Assembly: GCA_903930675.1 (NCBI GenBank)
Contig: CAIYZJ010000130.1
Location: 1 to 47,341 of the forward strand
From: an uncultured Hyphomicrobiales bacterium
Lineage (GTDB): Bacteria; Pseudomonadota; Alphaproteobacteria; Rhizobiales; Beijerinckiaceae
Direction of reading: 5' to 3'
Length of the DNA stretch: 47,341 bases
The notes beneath the pieces were generated by a model that saw nothing but the letters and a program-made list of their open reading frames with translations, was not told the DNA's origin and made no database searches. Shown here piece by piece: positions 40,468-47,341 of the stretch. Within the stretch, counting starts at the first letter, position 1, and each line of letters starts with the position of its first letter. The translations under genes and the position numbers were made by a program.

Positions 40468-41190
40468 TTACAAACCGCCCAAAAATGCTTCACGTACGGC
40501 CGGGTCTTTCATCAAAGCCGCACCGCTTCCTGACTTCACCACCCGCCCCTTTTCCAGAACGAACGCGAATTGAGCAATCGCCAGCGCCTGATTCACGTTC
40601 TGCTCCACGAGGAGAATACTGATCCCCTCGCCGTTCAGGCGCTTCACCAACGCGAATATCTGCGCAACGATCTTGGGACTGAGGCCGAGAGACGGTTCGT
40701 CGAGGATCAATACGCGCGGATTTGCCATGAGCCCGCGTCCGATGGCCAGCATTTGCTGTTCGCCGCCGCTCATCGTGCCGGCATATTGATCCCGTCGCTC
40801 GGCAAGGCGCGGGAACAGGTCGAATGTCCGCTCCATATTGCGGTCCAGATCGGCCGAGGCCCTGCGCGCCGTGGCACCGATTTGAAGATTCTCGCGCACT
40901 GTCAAAGCGGGAAACACAAGCCGCCCCTCGGGAACGAGCGTTACACCAAGTTCCACCACCTCATGGGCGGGGAGCCTCGTCACATCATTTCCGTCATAGA
41001 GAATTCGACCGCCATCAGGGAGCAAAGCGCCTGCCAGCATCTTGACGCTGGTGGTTTTGCCGGCACCATTCGCGCCAATCAAAGCGGTGATACTGCCTTG
41101 CGCGAGGGTAAAACTTATATCGGTCGCGGCGGGAACGCCACGATACGCGTAACGGAGCGAATCTGCCACGAGAACCGCATCCATTGACAT
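40468..41190 (-). CDS. Branched-chain-amino-acid-type ABC transporter ATPase (LivF-like)
   Basis: A protein of about 240 residues with Walker A GANGAGKTT, Q-loop VPEGRLVFP, signature MSGGEQQM, Walker B VLILDEPSLGL and H-loop LVEQN. Several in-frame ATGs lie upstream, up to 41247. The start at 41190 is chosen because LivF proteins usually have 233-240 residues and a GGTGGG lies about 8 nt before it; an ATG six bases later is also possible. It is the first gene of the importer operon, 18 nt before the binding-protein gene. Confidence 0.88.
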   Translation of the reverse strand: MSMDAVLVADSLRYAYRGVPAATDISFTLAQGSITALIGANGAGKTTSVKMLAGALLPDGGRILYDGNDVTRLPAHEVVELGVTLVPEGRLVFPALTVRENLQIGATARRASADLDRNMERTFDLFPRLAERRDQYAGTMSGGEQQMLAIGRGLMANPRVLILDEPSLGLSPKIVAQIFALVKRLNGEGISILLVEQNVNQALAIAQFAFVLEKGRVVKSGSGAALMKDPAVREAFLGGL

Positions 41191-41250
41191 TTCCACACCC
41201 ACCATCTCGGTCTTTACCGGAGCCATCAAGCTCATACCATACCGCACTGC

Positions 41251-41264
41251 AATACGACCGTATT
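41251..41264. promoter_or_regulatory. Inverted repeat AATAC-GACC-GTATT, candidate operator
   Basis: A perfect 5-bp inverted repeat with a 4-base spacer lies 60 nt upstream of the LivF-like start, just before TATAATT. It has the size of an IclR dimer half-site arrangement and is the best operator candidate for the importer operon. The same ATTATAATTGT string recurs at 41672. Confidence 0.4.
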
Positions 41265-41510
41265 ATAATTGTTACATCGGAGCCGAAATCAGTCAAGTGG
41301 CTTACTCCGATGTTTTCCCGATAAATACTGGGCGATTACCTGAGCACTTTAAGGCCACCCACGGTGTTTTAGTGGATTTCGAGAGCAGTGGGGTCGATGA
41401 TAACCGACCCATCGTGGCATGCGCAGACGCATTATGAAAAGCGTGCCCGCTACTTCGTGTGGCATCGATTGGACTATCCTTGATGATATGGTCCTCGTTT
41501 ATGTTGACGA

Positions 41511-41540
41511 CAAAAAACCCGCCTGGTTTACGGGCGGGTT
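41511..41540 (-). terminator. Rho-independent terminator (minus strand)
   Basis: Read on the minus strand, an 8-bp stem AACCCGCC / GGCGGGTT with a 9-base loop is followed by a run of T (GGGTTTTTTG). It is a classical terminator, but no minus-strand gene lies directly upstream; the only candidate is the tRNA remnant at 41568. Confidence 0.75.
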
Positions 41541-41567
41541 ATGCATTTGATTTTATTGTGTAAGATT

Positions 41568-41580
41568 TGGTTGCGGGGGT
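41568..41580 (-). pseudogene. Possible 3' end of initiator tRNA-Met (attachment-site scar)
   Basis: TGGTTGCGGGGGT is the reverse complement of ACCCCCGCAACCA, the acceptor end including CCA of bacterial initiator tRNA-Met. The rest of the tRNA is missing, replaced by a sequence that folds back as GGTTGCGG-gggt-CCGCAACC. A typical terminator follows on the same strand. This is what remains when an element integrates at a tRNA 3' end, but 13 bases could also be chance. Confidence 0.4.
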
Positions 41581-41602
41581 CCGCAACCCCCTTTGCCGAA
41601 CA

Positions 41603-41654
41603 CGGGTTCTGAGGTATGGCCTGCGGTCTTGTAGATTTAAATTGTCAGAACCCG
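41603..41654. repeat. Inverted repeat CGGGTTCTGA ... TCAGAACCCG
   Basis: Two perfectly complementary 10-base arms (41603-41612 and 41645-41654) are separated by 32 bases. The spacing is longer than a normal terminator loop, and no T-run follows. It may be the end of a small repetitive element. Confidence 0.5.
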
Positions 41655-41865
41655 ACTATTCGTAAAAACAGATTATAATTGTCACTATTGGAGTAAAGCA
41701 CAGTTCAAAACACTCAAATAAAATGAATATGGATCCGTGTGAATGACATTTCAATCATTGCCTTGCCAGTCATTTCTTGAAGACAATCCCAGAATGGTTC
41801 AAAATGCAAACTACTGAATTCTATCTGTGTTGGCTGTTTGTTATTTTTCAAACCGGAGTACACCT

Positions 41866-42987
41866 ATGATTTCACTGCCAACATCTGACGATGCACGGAA
41901 ATCTGCCAAAACCAGACTGCCGGCATTGATCTTCGATTTTATTGATGGTGCAGCAGGGCTTGAACAGGCAGCACAGGCGAATACGGCAGACATGGATGCT
42001 ATCAAATTGATGCCGCGCGTCTTGCGGGATGTTGATAGCATCCGATCAGGGACCCGTTTTCTGGGCAAGGAATATTCCTATCCTTTTGGCATTGCCCCAA
42101 TGGGCATGTGCAATTTGGCCTGGCCGGGCACAGACCTGATGTTTGCCGGACAAGCCGTCAAAAGCCGGATCCCTCTGTGTGTCTCGACGGCAAGTTCAAC
42201 CTCGCTGGAGGAAATGCTGGTTGCCACCGACGGCCTTGCCTGGTTCCAATTATATGTCACAGGGTCGATGGATCTGGTCGATGACATGATCCGGCGTGCA
42301 GAAACTGCGGGATATGAAACACTTGTTTTAACAGTCGATGTGCCCAAACTCGGCAAAAGACCGCGTGATTTGCGCAACGGGTTCAAAACCCCCTTCCGGA
42401 TGAGGCCCGATCAGTTTCTGGATTTTGCGATGCATCCGCTGTGGTCATTGACAACTCTGTTGAAGGGCATTCCGAGAATGGCCAATTATGCAGCAGGGCC
42501 GAATTCTGGCGGTTATGACCGGACGGCAAGCCGCAAAGGAGCAAATTGGGATTATCTGCAGCGGTTACGAGATCGCTGGAAGAAAAAACTGGTGATCAAA
42601 GGAATACTCAATCCGGATGATGCCCTGCGCATCAAACAAGCAGGTGCCGATGCCGTTTACATTTCCAATCATGGCGGCAGACAACTCAACAGTGCCCCCT
42701 CTACGATACAGTCTCTAGCTGCTATTCGCCAGGCGGTCGGCCCGGAATATCCGCTCATCATCGATGGCGGGGTCAGATCTGGCGAGGACATTGTGAAATG
42801 TCTGGCCGCGGGCGCCAATTTTGCCATGTTGGGACGCCCGTTTCTTTACGCTTCCGCTGCCAACGGCAGTCAGGGCTTGGACAATTTTGTCGGCCATCTC
42901 AAAGACGATATTTCAATCACTCTTGCCCAGATTGGCGAGATCGACATCAACCAGGTCTCACGCGCCAATCTTGCTTTCAGGACTTGA
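41866..42987 (+). CDS. FMN-dependent alpha-hydroxy acid oxidase/dehydrogenase (LldD family)
   Basis: A 373-residue TIM-barrel flavoprotein. The FMN and active-site elements are FGIAPMGMCNL, FQLYVTG, TVDVPKLGKRPRDLRNGF, VIKGIL and the catalytic His269 in SNHGGRQLN. Two usually conserved positions differ. The N-terminal DYIDGGA Tyr is Phe25 (DFIDGAA), and the Asp after GGRQL is Asn. The enzyme is therefore an atypical member and its acid may not be L-lactate. The frame is open upstream, but the ATG at 41866 follows CCGGAG. It ends tail-to-tail with the next gene, overlapping by 11 bases. Confidence 0.87.
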   Translation: MISLPTSDDARKSAKTRLPALIFDFIDGAAGLEQAAQANTADMDAIKLMPRVLRDVDSIRSGTRFLGKEYSYPFGIAPMGMCNLAWPGTDLMFAGQAVKSRIPLCVSTASSTSLEEMLVATDGLAWFQLYVTGSMDLVDDMIRRAETAGYETLVLTVDVPKLGKRPRDLRNGFKTPFRMRPDQFLDFAMHPLWSLTTLLKGIPRMANYAAGPNSGGYDRTASRKGANWDYLQRLRDRWKKKLVIKGILNPDDALRIKQAGADAVYISNHGGRQLNSAPSTIQSLAAIRQAVGPEYPLIIDGGVRSGEDIVKCLAAGANFAMLGRPFLYASAANGSQGLDNFVGHLKDDISITLAQIGEIDINQVSRANLAFRT

Positions 42988-43906
42988 CACCGAGTGCTTC
43001 CAATCCGGCAATTGTGTAGCCGTTACGGGTCAAATCGTCGCGCATTTTGGCGATGTGGACCGGACCGACTTCACAACAGCCGCCGACTATGCCCGCTCCG
43101 GCATTGACCCAATCCTGCACAAAGACACTGTAGCGATCAGGGCCAAGATCTTGCCGGGTGGAAAGTTGTTCTTTGGTTTTTCCGGGCACATAGGCCAATG
43201 GGATGGATGTAAAACCATTGGCATAACCACCCGCGGGCAGGCCGGATGCAAGCAACTCTTTCATGGCCTTGCTGATGGTTTCAGGGGGCGTGCAATTCGC
43301 CAGGACGGCTGAAACGCCAAGATCTTCTATCGCTTTTATCCCCTGTGCGATCGTTTCGCCTGATCTCAGGGTGAAACGTTCATCATCAAGGGTCCATCCC
43401 ACCCAGACCGGCTTGCCAAACTCTGCCGCTGCCTGTGCCGCCGCTCTGGCTTCCCGGGCGGTCGACATGGTCTCGCAGATAAAGAGGTCGACATAAGGCG
43501 CCTGAAGCGTTGCCAGCTTGCGATACTCGTCGAGATTGACGTCAAAATCCCTGACGCGATCCGGCCGGTATGTTCCGTTCAAAGGAGGAAGACTGCCGGC
43601 AATCGCCACAGCTGCTCCCTGTGATCCGGCTCTGGTGCGCGCACGATGGGCCAATTCACAGGCCGTCTTCTGGAGAAATTCGACCTTGTCGGTGGCGTCC
43701 ACCATAGCCATGCGCGTATAGGTGGCAGAATAGGTGTTGACTGTAATAATCTTCGCGCCAGCCATGATGTAATCGTAATGGACATCCGCGACGAGATCAG
43801 GATCCGACATCAAATATTCGGCAGACCAATGCCTAGGGGCTTTGTTGGTCGAGCGGTTAAGCAATTCGAGACTCATGCCCCCGTCAAGCAGAATGATTTT
43901 TTTCAA
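42977..43906 (-). CDS. Homocysteine S-methyltransferase-family protein (MmuM-like)
   Basis: About 309 residues of the zinc-dependent homocysteine methyltransferase barrel. It opens with IILLDGGMSLELL and has the zinc cysteines in VLANCTPPE and in GGCCEVGP near the C-terminus. It would transfer a methyl group from S-methylmethionine, betaine or a similar donor to homocysteine. No ATG lies at the start of the domain. A TTG at 43906 with GGAG 8 nt upstream is the best choice; the frame is open to another TTG at 43930. It converges with the oxidase gene. Confidence 0.82.
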   Translation of the reverse strand: MKKIILLDGGMSLELLNRSTNKAPRHWSAEYLMSDPDLVADVHYDYIMAGAKIITVNTYSATYTRMAMVDATDKVEFLQKTACELAHRARTRAGSQGAAVAIAGSLPPLNGTYRPDRVRDFDVNLDEYRKLATLQAPYVDLFICETMSTAREARAAAQAAAEFGKPVWVGWTLDDERFTLRSGETIAQGIKAIEDLGVSAVLANCTPPETISKAMKELLASGLPAGGYANGFTSIPLAYVPGKTKEQLSTRQDLGPDRYSVFVQDWVNAGAGIVGGCCEVGPVHIAKMRDDLTRNGYTIAGLEALGVKS

Positions 43907-43998
43907 CTGACCCACTCCGGTATTCTTCAATATTTCGCCACGGCGCGCCTTTATATCAGATACCCGTCAAAATGTGAGGGACTGATGCAATTGAGCGA

Positions 43999-45012
43999 TC
44001 AAAAGCCTTCGAGGACAATCTTACCTTTTGACTTGCCGCTTTCCAGCAGGCTGTGGGCCCGCTTGACGTTGGTGGCGTTAATCTTGCCGAAATGCTCTGC
44101 CAAAGTGGTCCGCACCAATTTCTTGTCGACAAGTTCAGCAACTTTTGTCAGCAAATGATGTTGCTCGATCATATCTGGAGTAGAAAAGAGAGAGCGTGTA
44201 AACATCAATTCCCAATGGATCGATACGCTTTTGCGCTTCAACTTGCGGATGTCGATCAAATCCGGATCATCGATCAGGGCAATTCGTCCCTGAGGGGCAA
44301 TCAATTCGGCCATGTCATCATAATGTTTGTCGGTTTGGGTCGTTGAAAAAACATAGTCCGGAGCGGCAATACCCAATTCTTGCCATTGAGCGACCAGTGA
44401 GGTGCTATGATCGATGACATGATCGGCGCCGAGCGATTGGACCCAGGCTTTGGTTTCCGGCCGTGACGCTGTCGCAACAACCGTCAAACCTGTCAGTGCT
44501 TTTGCAAGCTGGATTGCGATCGAACCCACCCCCCCTGCACCGCCAATGATCAGGATGGCCGAGCCGGTTTTGGCAGGTGATTGTTCGATGTCCAGACGAT
44601 CAAACAGCACTTCCCATGCAGTAATCGATGTGAGTGGCAAAGCCGCTGCCTCTGCATTGGAAATGGATTGTGGCTTTTTACCGACAATGCGCTCGTCGAC
44701 AAGATGAAATTCAGAATTTGTGCCCGGCCTGTTAAGCGCCCCTGCATAAAAAACCTCATCGCCGATTTCAAACAACGAGCAATCCGCTCCCTTCTCGACA
44801 ATGGTACCGGCAGCGTCCCAACCCAATACATGATAGTGACCGTCTGCCGCTTCGGCGCGCATGCGGACTTTGGTATCCACCGGATTGACTGAAATCGCCG
44901 AAATCTGAACAAGCAGGTCATGGCCGGCTGGTTTTGGCTTGTCTTGTGTAATATCCAGCAAGGATTGGGCATGACCGATAGGAAGTGATTTCTGGTATCC
45001 GACGGCTTTCAT
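43999..45012 (-). CDS. Zinc-type alcohol dehydrogenase/quinone oxidoreductase-family protein
   Basis: A 337-residue medium-chain dehydrogenase/reductase. It has a GroES-like N-terminal domain (VNPVDTKVRM, GWDAAGTIVEKG) and a Rossmann domain with IIGGAGGVGSIAIQLAK. The catalytic zinc cysteines of true alcohol dehydrogenases are absent, as in the zeta-crystallin/quinone oxidoreductase branch. The ATG at 45012 follows GGAG. It diverges from an HxlR regulator with redox-type cysteines, which suggests a role in detoxifying quinones or reactive carbonyls with NADPH. Confidence 0.87.
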   Translation of the reverse strand: MKAVGYQKSLPIGHAQSLLDITQDKPKPAGHDLLVQISAISVNPVDTKVRMRAEAADGHYHVLGWDAAGTIVEKGADCSLFEIGDEVFYAGALNRPGTNSEFHLVDERIVGKKPQSISNAEAAALPLTSITAWEVLFDRLDIEQSPAKTGSAILIIGGAGGVGSIAIQLAKALTGLTVVATASRPETKAWVQSLGADHVIDHSTSLVAQWQELGIAAPDYVFSTTQTDKHYDDMAELIAPQGRIALIDDPDLIDIRKLKRKSVSIHWELMFTRSLFSTPDMIEQHHLLTKVAELVDKKLVRTTLAEHFGKINATNVKRAHSLLESGKSKGKIVLEGF

Positions 45013-45047
45013 AGGTGTTCTCCGCTGCGCCACTTGTCGAAGTTATT

Positions 45048-45066
45048 CTTAATAGTCATAATTAAG
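45048..45066. promoter_or_regulatory. Inverted repeat CTTAAT-N7-ATTAAG, candidate HxlR operator
   Basis: A perfect 6-bp dyad in the 99-bp divergent region between the dehydrogenase and HxlR genes. Its AT-rich character and position suit autoregulation and control of the divergent gene by the winged-helix HxlR protein. Confidence 0.5.
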
Positions 45067-45111
45067 CAATACGATAAAATTCAGCCCTAAGTACCCTTTT
45101 GGATACCGGTC

Positions 45112-45465
45112 ATGTTAAAAACAAACAAACGTTATGACTGCGCGATCGGTTGTCCTGTAGAGGCAACACTTGATCTTATAGAGGGAAAGTGGAAGGGGAT
45201 CATTCTTTATCATTTGCTCGGCGAAACACTGAGATTCAATGAATTAAGACGCCGAATTCCCAAGGCAACACAGAGGATTTTGACCCGTCAACTGCGTGAA
45301 CTCGAAACGTCCGGGATCGTCAACCGCCATGTTTATGCCCAAATTCCGCCCAAGGTCGAATATTCTCTGACAGAAGAAGGGCGGTCACTGGAACCCTTGT
45401 TGCGTTCGATGCATCAATGGGGTGTTGGGCGCATCCAGCGTATCGTTCGGATTTCTCCATCCTGA
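45112..45465 (+). CDS. HxlR-family transcriptional regulator
   Basis: A 117-residue winged-helix protein. DCAIGCPVEATL at the N-terminus (Cys10, Cys14) is followed by EGKWKGIILYHLLGETLRFN, ending in VEYSLTEEGRSLEPLL. The N-terminal cysteine is the position used by YodB/HypR-type members to sense quinones, aldehydes or disulphide stress. It probably represses the divergent dehydrogenase gene, acting at the dyad at 45048. The start ATG has only a weak ribosome site. Confidence 0.88.
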   Translation: MLKTNKRYDCAIGCPVEATLDLIEGKWKGIILYHLLGETLRFNELRRRIPKATQRILTRQLRELETSGIVNRHVYAQIPPKVEYSLTEEGRSLEPLLRSMHQWGVGRIQRIVRISPS

Positions 45466-45506
45466 AGGGCTTGAATGGCGGTGGTTGACGCGAGATCCAG
45501 ATCCCA

Positions 45507-46394
45507 ATGACTTACAACCGGAATCGTTTGCCCTTGAACGCGTTGCGCACTTTTGAGGTTGCAGCGCGCCTGTTGAGTTTCAAACAAGCCGCTGAAGAGC
45601 TGTGTGTCACACCGACAACGGTCAGTGCCCAAATCAGACACATCGAAAAAGAATGGTCCTGCACATTGTTTGTGCGGGCGACCCGAAAGCTCTCCCTCAC
45701 TGAGGAAGGCCAATCACTGGCGCGTGTTGTCCAGCAATCCTTTGACAATATCAGGGATGAGCTGGAAACGCATTTTCCCCATTCCCGCAAAACCGTGACA
45801 CTGGCTGTTGGCCCCATATTTGGTTCGCGCTGGTTATTGCCGCGGATGGGGGCATTCAAGAAAGACAACCCCAATATCGATCTCGTTCTGCAGCATGGCC
45901 CGCGGATACCGATTGCGGATCAATTGATATCCCAGATTTCCATTGTGTGGGGCGATGGATTTTGGCCGGGCATAGACACAGCACCCTTGTTCGATATCAC
46001 GTACAATCCGATGATTAGCCCGCACTTGCTGGGTCAAGGCGGAGGCATTGCGCAGCTCGAGGATTTGGCAAAATTTCCGATTATCCACCAGCATGATCGA
46101 TCCGAATGGCAGGCGTGGTTGAAATTCATGAACCATAAGGACCTCCGGTTTCCCGATGAAACCGTGATTTCAGACTCCAATCTGGTGGCTCAAGCTGTCA
46201 TTGACGGGCATGGCATCGCGCTCGGTGTCTTCCCGCTGATGCAGGCTGAACTGGCAGCAGGACATATAGTGTGTCCATTCGATGCGCATTATCGACCCAA
46301 CCGATCCTACCATATGATCACCAGACCGCGTGCGCAGCAGGTGGCCGAGGTGGGTCAGGTCTGCCGCTGGCTGGAGGCTCAGGTCGTTTTATAA
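45507..46394 (+). CDS. LysR-family regulator, GcvA-like
   Basis: A 295-residue LysR protein. The helix-turn-helix is LNALRTFEVAARLLSFKQAA continuing to LCVTPTTVSAQIRHIEKEW, and the effector domain follows, with VGPIFGSRWLLPRM and AVIDGHGIALG in the GcvA/AmpR manner. It follows the HxlR gene on the same strand with a 41-nt gap, and its end overlaps the convergent S51 peptidase gene by 16 bases. The target is unknown. Candidates are the neighbouring peptidase or the exported protein at the right edge. Confidence 0.88.
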   Translation: MTYNRNRLPLNALRTFEVAARLLSFKQAAEELCVTPTTVSAQIRHIEKEWSCTLFVRATRKLSLTEEGQSLARVVQQSFDNIRDELETHFPHSRKTVTLAVGPIFGSRWLLPRMGAFKKDNPNIDLVLQHGPRIPIADQLISQISIVWGDGFWPGIDTAPLFDITYNPMISPHLLGQGGGIAQLEDLAKFPIIHQHDRSEWQAWLKFMNHKDLRFPDETVISDSNLVAQAVIDGHGIALGVFPLMQAELAAGHIVCPFDAHYRPNRSYHMITRPRAQQVAEVGQVCRWLEAQVVL

Positions 46395-47077
46395 ATTGAT
46401 CGATCATCGCCTGATCGTTCAGCCGCTGGCAACGGTTGCACATGATGGGCGTGGGCCCCTGAACGGGCGAACAAGATCGATTCAAATCCGCTTGAGGAAA
46501 ACAGGGCGGCTACCCCGTCATCAAGGCCAAATCCAGCTTCGAGAGTCCCTGATTGGATCAGTCTGTGAAAGACGGTGGAGCGGTCTGCTTCCTGATCGTA
46601 ATGTGCACAAAACGAGCCGGGAATGAGACCAAGAAACCTCATGGCCGACAGGCCTTGTCCACCGGCATCGGTAAGGGCTTGTTCAAACCAGATATTGGCT
46701 CCGGCACTGACGCCGGCAATATGCTTTCCTTTGAGAGCCTGATCAACCAGCAAGGTCTCTAACCCGCGGGCTCGCCAATGGTCCAGCAATGTCAGAGCAT
46801 TTCCACCGCCGATGTAAATAAGATCCTGACTTTCAAGCCATTGGCATGCGTTTGGGGCATCCATCTCCAGTCGAAGATGATCCAAGCGGTAGCTGCCCCT
46901 GTCAAAGCGGGCATAAAAACGTTTCAATTTTTCCTGATCATTGTTGCTGGCCGAACCGATGAAACCGATGTTTTTGCATTGTGGTCCGACCCATTCCAGC
47001 AGCGCCGTTTCCATTCCCTCATCCGTTCCCTGACAAAAGCCGCCACCACCAATGGCAACGATGCGGATCTGTTTCAT
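46379..47077 (-). CDS. Peptidase S51-family protein (dipeptidase E/cyanophycinase-like)
   Basis: A 232-residue serine peptidase-like protein. Ser124 lies in AGVSAGANIW, the S51 nucleophile elbow. VAIGGGGF opens the protein, and DLIYIGGGNALTLL precedes the nucleophile. No signal peptide, so it is cytoplasmic. Relatives cleave Asp-X dipeptides or N-terminal acyl-aspartate. The frame is open to 47182, but the ATG at 47077 follows GAGGAAA and starts the conserved strand. It might finish breakdown of peptides imported by the system beginning at 47300; that is inference. Confidence 0.83.
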   Translation of the reverse strand: MKQIRIVAIGGGGFCQGTDEGMETALLEWVGPQCKNIGFIGSASNNDQEKLKRFYARFDRGSYRLDHLRLEMDAPNACQWLESQDLIYIGGGNALTLLDHWRARGLETLLVDQALKGKHIAGVSAGANIWFEQALTDAGGQGLSAMRFLGLIPGSFCAHYDQEADRSTVFHRLIQSGTLEAGFGLDDGVAALFSSSGFESILFARSGAHAHHVQPLPAAERSGDDRSIYKTT

Positions 47078-47174
47078 TCTTGTTTCCTCGGGGCAGAATG
47101 TGAGAGGCCGCGCTGAAAGCGGGGTTGCAAAACAGCCTCCCTTTATAGCGCGCATGTCACCGGATTTATGCTTA

Positions 47175-47221
47175 TTTATCATGCGGTATAGAGTAAATTT
47201 ATTTTATGCATGAGTGATAAA
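47175..47221. promoter_or_regulatory. Inverted pair TTTATCA ... TGATAAA in a divergent promoter region
   Basis: The AT-rich 220-bp region between the S51 gene and the exported-protein gene contains TTTATCA (47175-47181) and its complement TGATAAA (47215-47221), 33 bases apart, with TTATGCATGAG between. The divergent promoters and their control should lie here. This is a weak candidate only. Confidence 0.3.
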
Positions 47222-47299
47222 AAAGCATTTGTCAGGCCTTGCTAATTCAAGTGAACATGGGCCTAATTAAAAAAATAATGGTTTAACGGAGGGTGAGTA

Positions 47300-47341
47300 A
47301 TGAGGAATACTGCAAAATGGATTGTTGTTGCGGCTTTGATC
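47300..47341 (+). CDS. Start of an exported protein (cut by window edge)
   Basis: GGAGGG lies 7 nt before an ATG that opens MRNTAKWIVVAALI, the start of a signal peptide with a positive end and a hydrophobic core. Only 14 codons are in the window. A periplasmic binding protein or other secreted protein is likely, as the ribosome site is strong and the upstream region is promoter-like. Confidence 0.65.
   Translation, partial: MRNTAKWIVVAALI

Larger units (their letters stand above)
41265..41865. other. Non-coding patch at the right edge of the cluster
   Basis: About 600 bases with no recognised gene. They contain a minus-strand terminator, a match to an initiator-tRNA 3' end, two inverted repeats (entries below) and a second ATTATAATTGT at 41672-41682. 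A 28-codon frame at 41398 (MITDPSWHAQ, then THYEKRARYF) looks protein-like but is unassigned. The right part is AT-rich and should hold the promoter of the oxidase gene. Confidence 0.5.

Noticed and set aside
41511-41588. Complete tRNA gene
   Set aside because: Only the acceptor end is seen; the anticodon and D arms are missing on either side.

Overview
The window looks like chromosomal DNA of an alphaproteobacterium, probably a Rhizobiales-type soil or host-associated heterotroph. The reasons are the many ABC uptake systems next to catabolic genes and GntR/IclR/Lrp regulators, an FrcBCA-type sugar importer, an FNR/FixK-type box, and an alphaproteobacterial style of flagellin ends. I cannot assign a genus. 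There is no intact tRNA, rRNA, CRISPR array or complete insertion sequence.

Layout. (1) 1-9.4 kb: a catabolic locus for an amino or imino acid. On the minus strand are a multi-subunit flavin/[2Fe-2S] dehydrogenase (2Fe-2S protein, FAD protein, DadA-like FAD subunit), two DapA-family lyases, and a second, fused [2Fe-2S]-FAD protein cut by the window edge. On the plus strand is a polar amino acid ABC importer, followed by a convergent FCD-type GntR regulator. The set resembles D-hydroxyproline dehydrogenase/opine oxidase loci. (2) 9.98-12 kb: a membrane protein and an ethylbenzene-dehydrogenase-gamma-like heme protein under a perfect FNR-type box. (3) 12.6-18.8 kb: a small basic protein, a giant 1428-residue flagellin with about six repeated domains in its middle, and an exported Kelch protein. 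(4) 19.1-22.8 kb: a short-chain dehydrogenase and a sugar ABC importer. (5) 22.8-25.8 kb: an MdeB-like homodimeric 2-oxo acid dehydrogenase E1, divergent from an Lrp-family regulator. (6) 26.2-41.2 kb: a large minus-strand catabolic region with a complete branched-chain-amino-acid-type ABC importer (F, K, H, M, G), two M20 metallopeptidases, an IclR regulator, a NodB-fold cyclic-imide-hydrolase-like protein, a cytoplasmic penicillin-acylase-family amidase, and ATP-dependent hydantoinase/oxoprolinase subunits HyuA and HyuB. (7) 41.3-41.9 kb: a non-coding patch with a terminator, what looks like the 3' end of an initiator tRNA, and inverted repeats. (8) 41.9-47.3 kb: an FMN alpha-hydroxy acid oxidase, a homocysteine-methyltransferase-like protein, an alcohol dehydrogenase/HxlR divergent pair, a LysR regulator, an S51 peptidase, and the first codons of an exported protein.

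The most unusual items are the 26-41 kb amide/imide catabolic cluster, which combines five classes of C-N hydrolase with a dedicated importer; the giant repeat-containing flagellin, which has no other flagellar genes nearby; and the FNR-box heme/membrane module. Functions are from motif recognition and gene context only; no database search was possible. Substrates are inferences.
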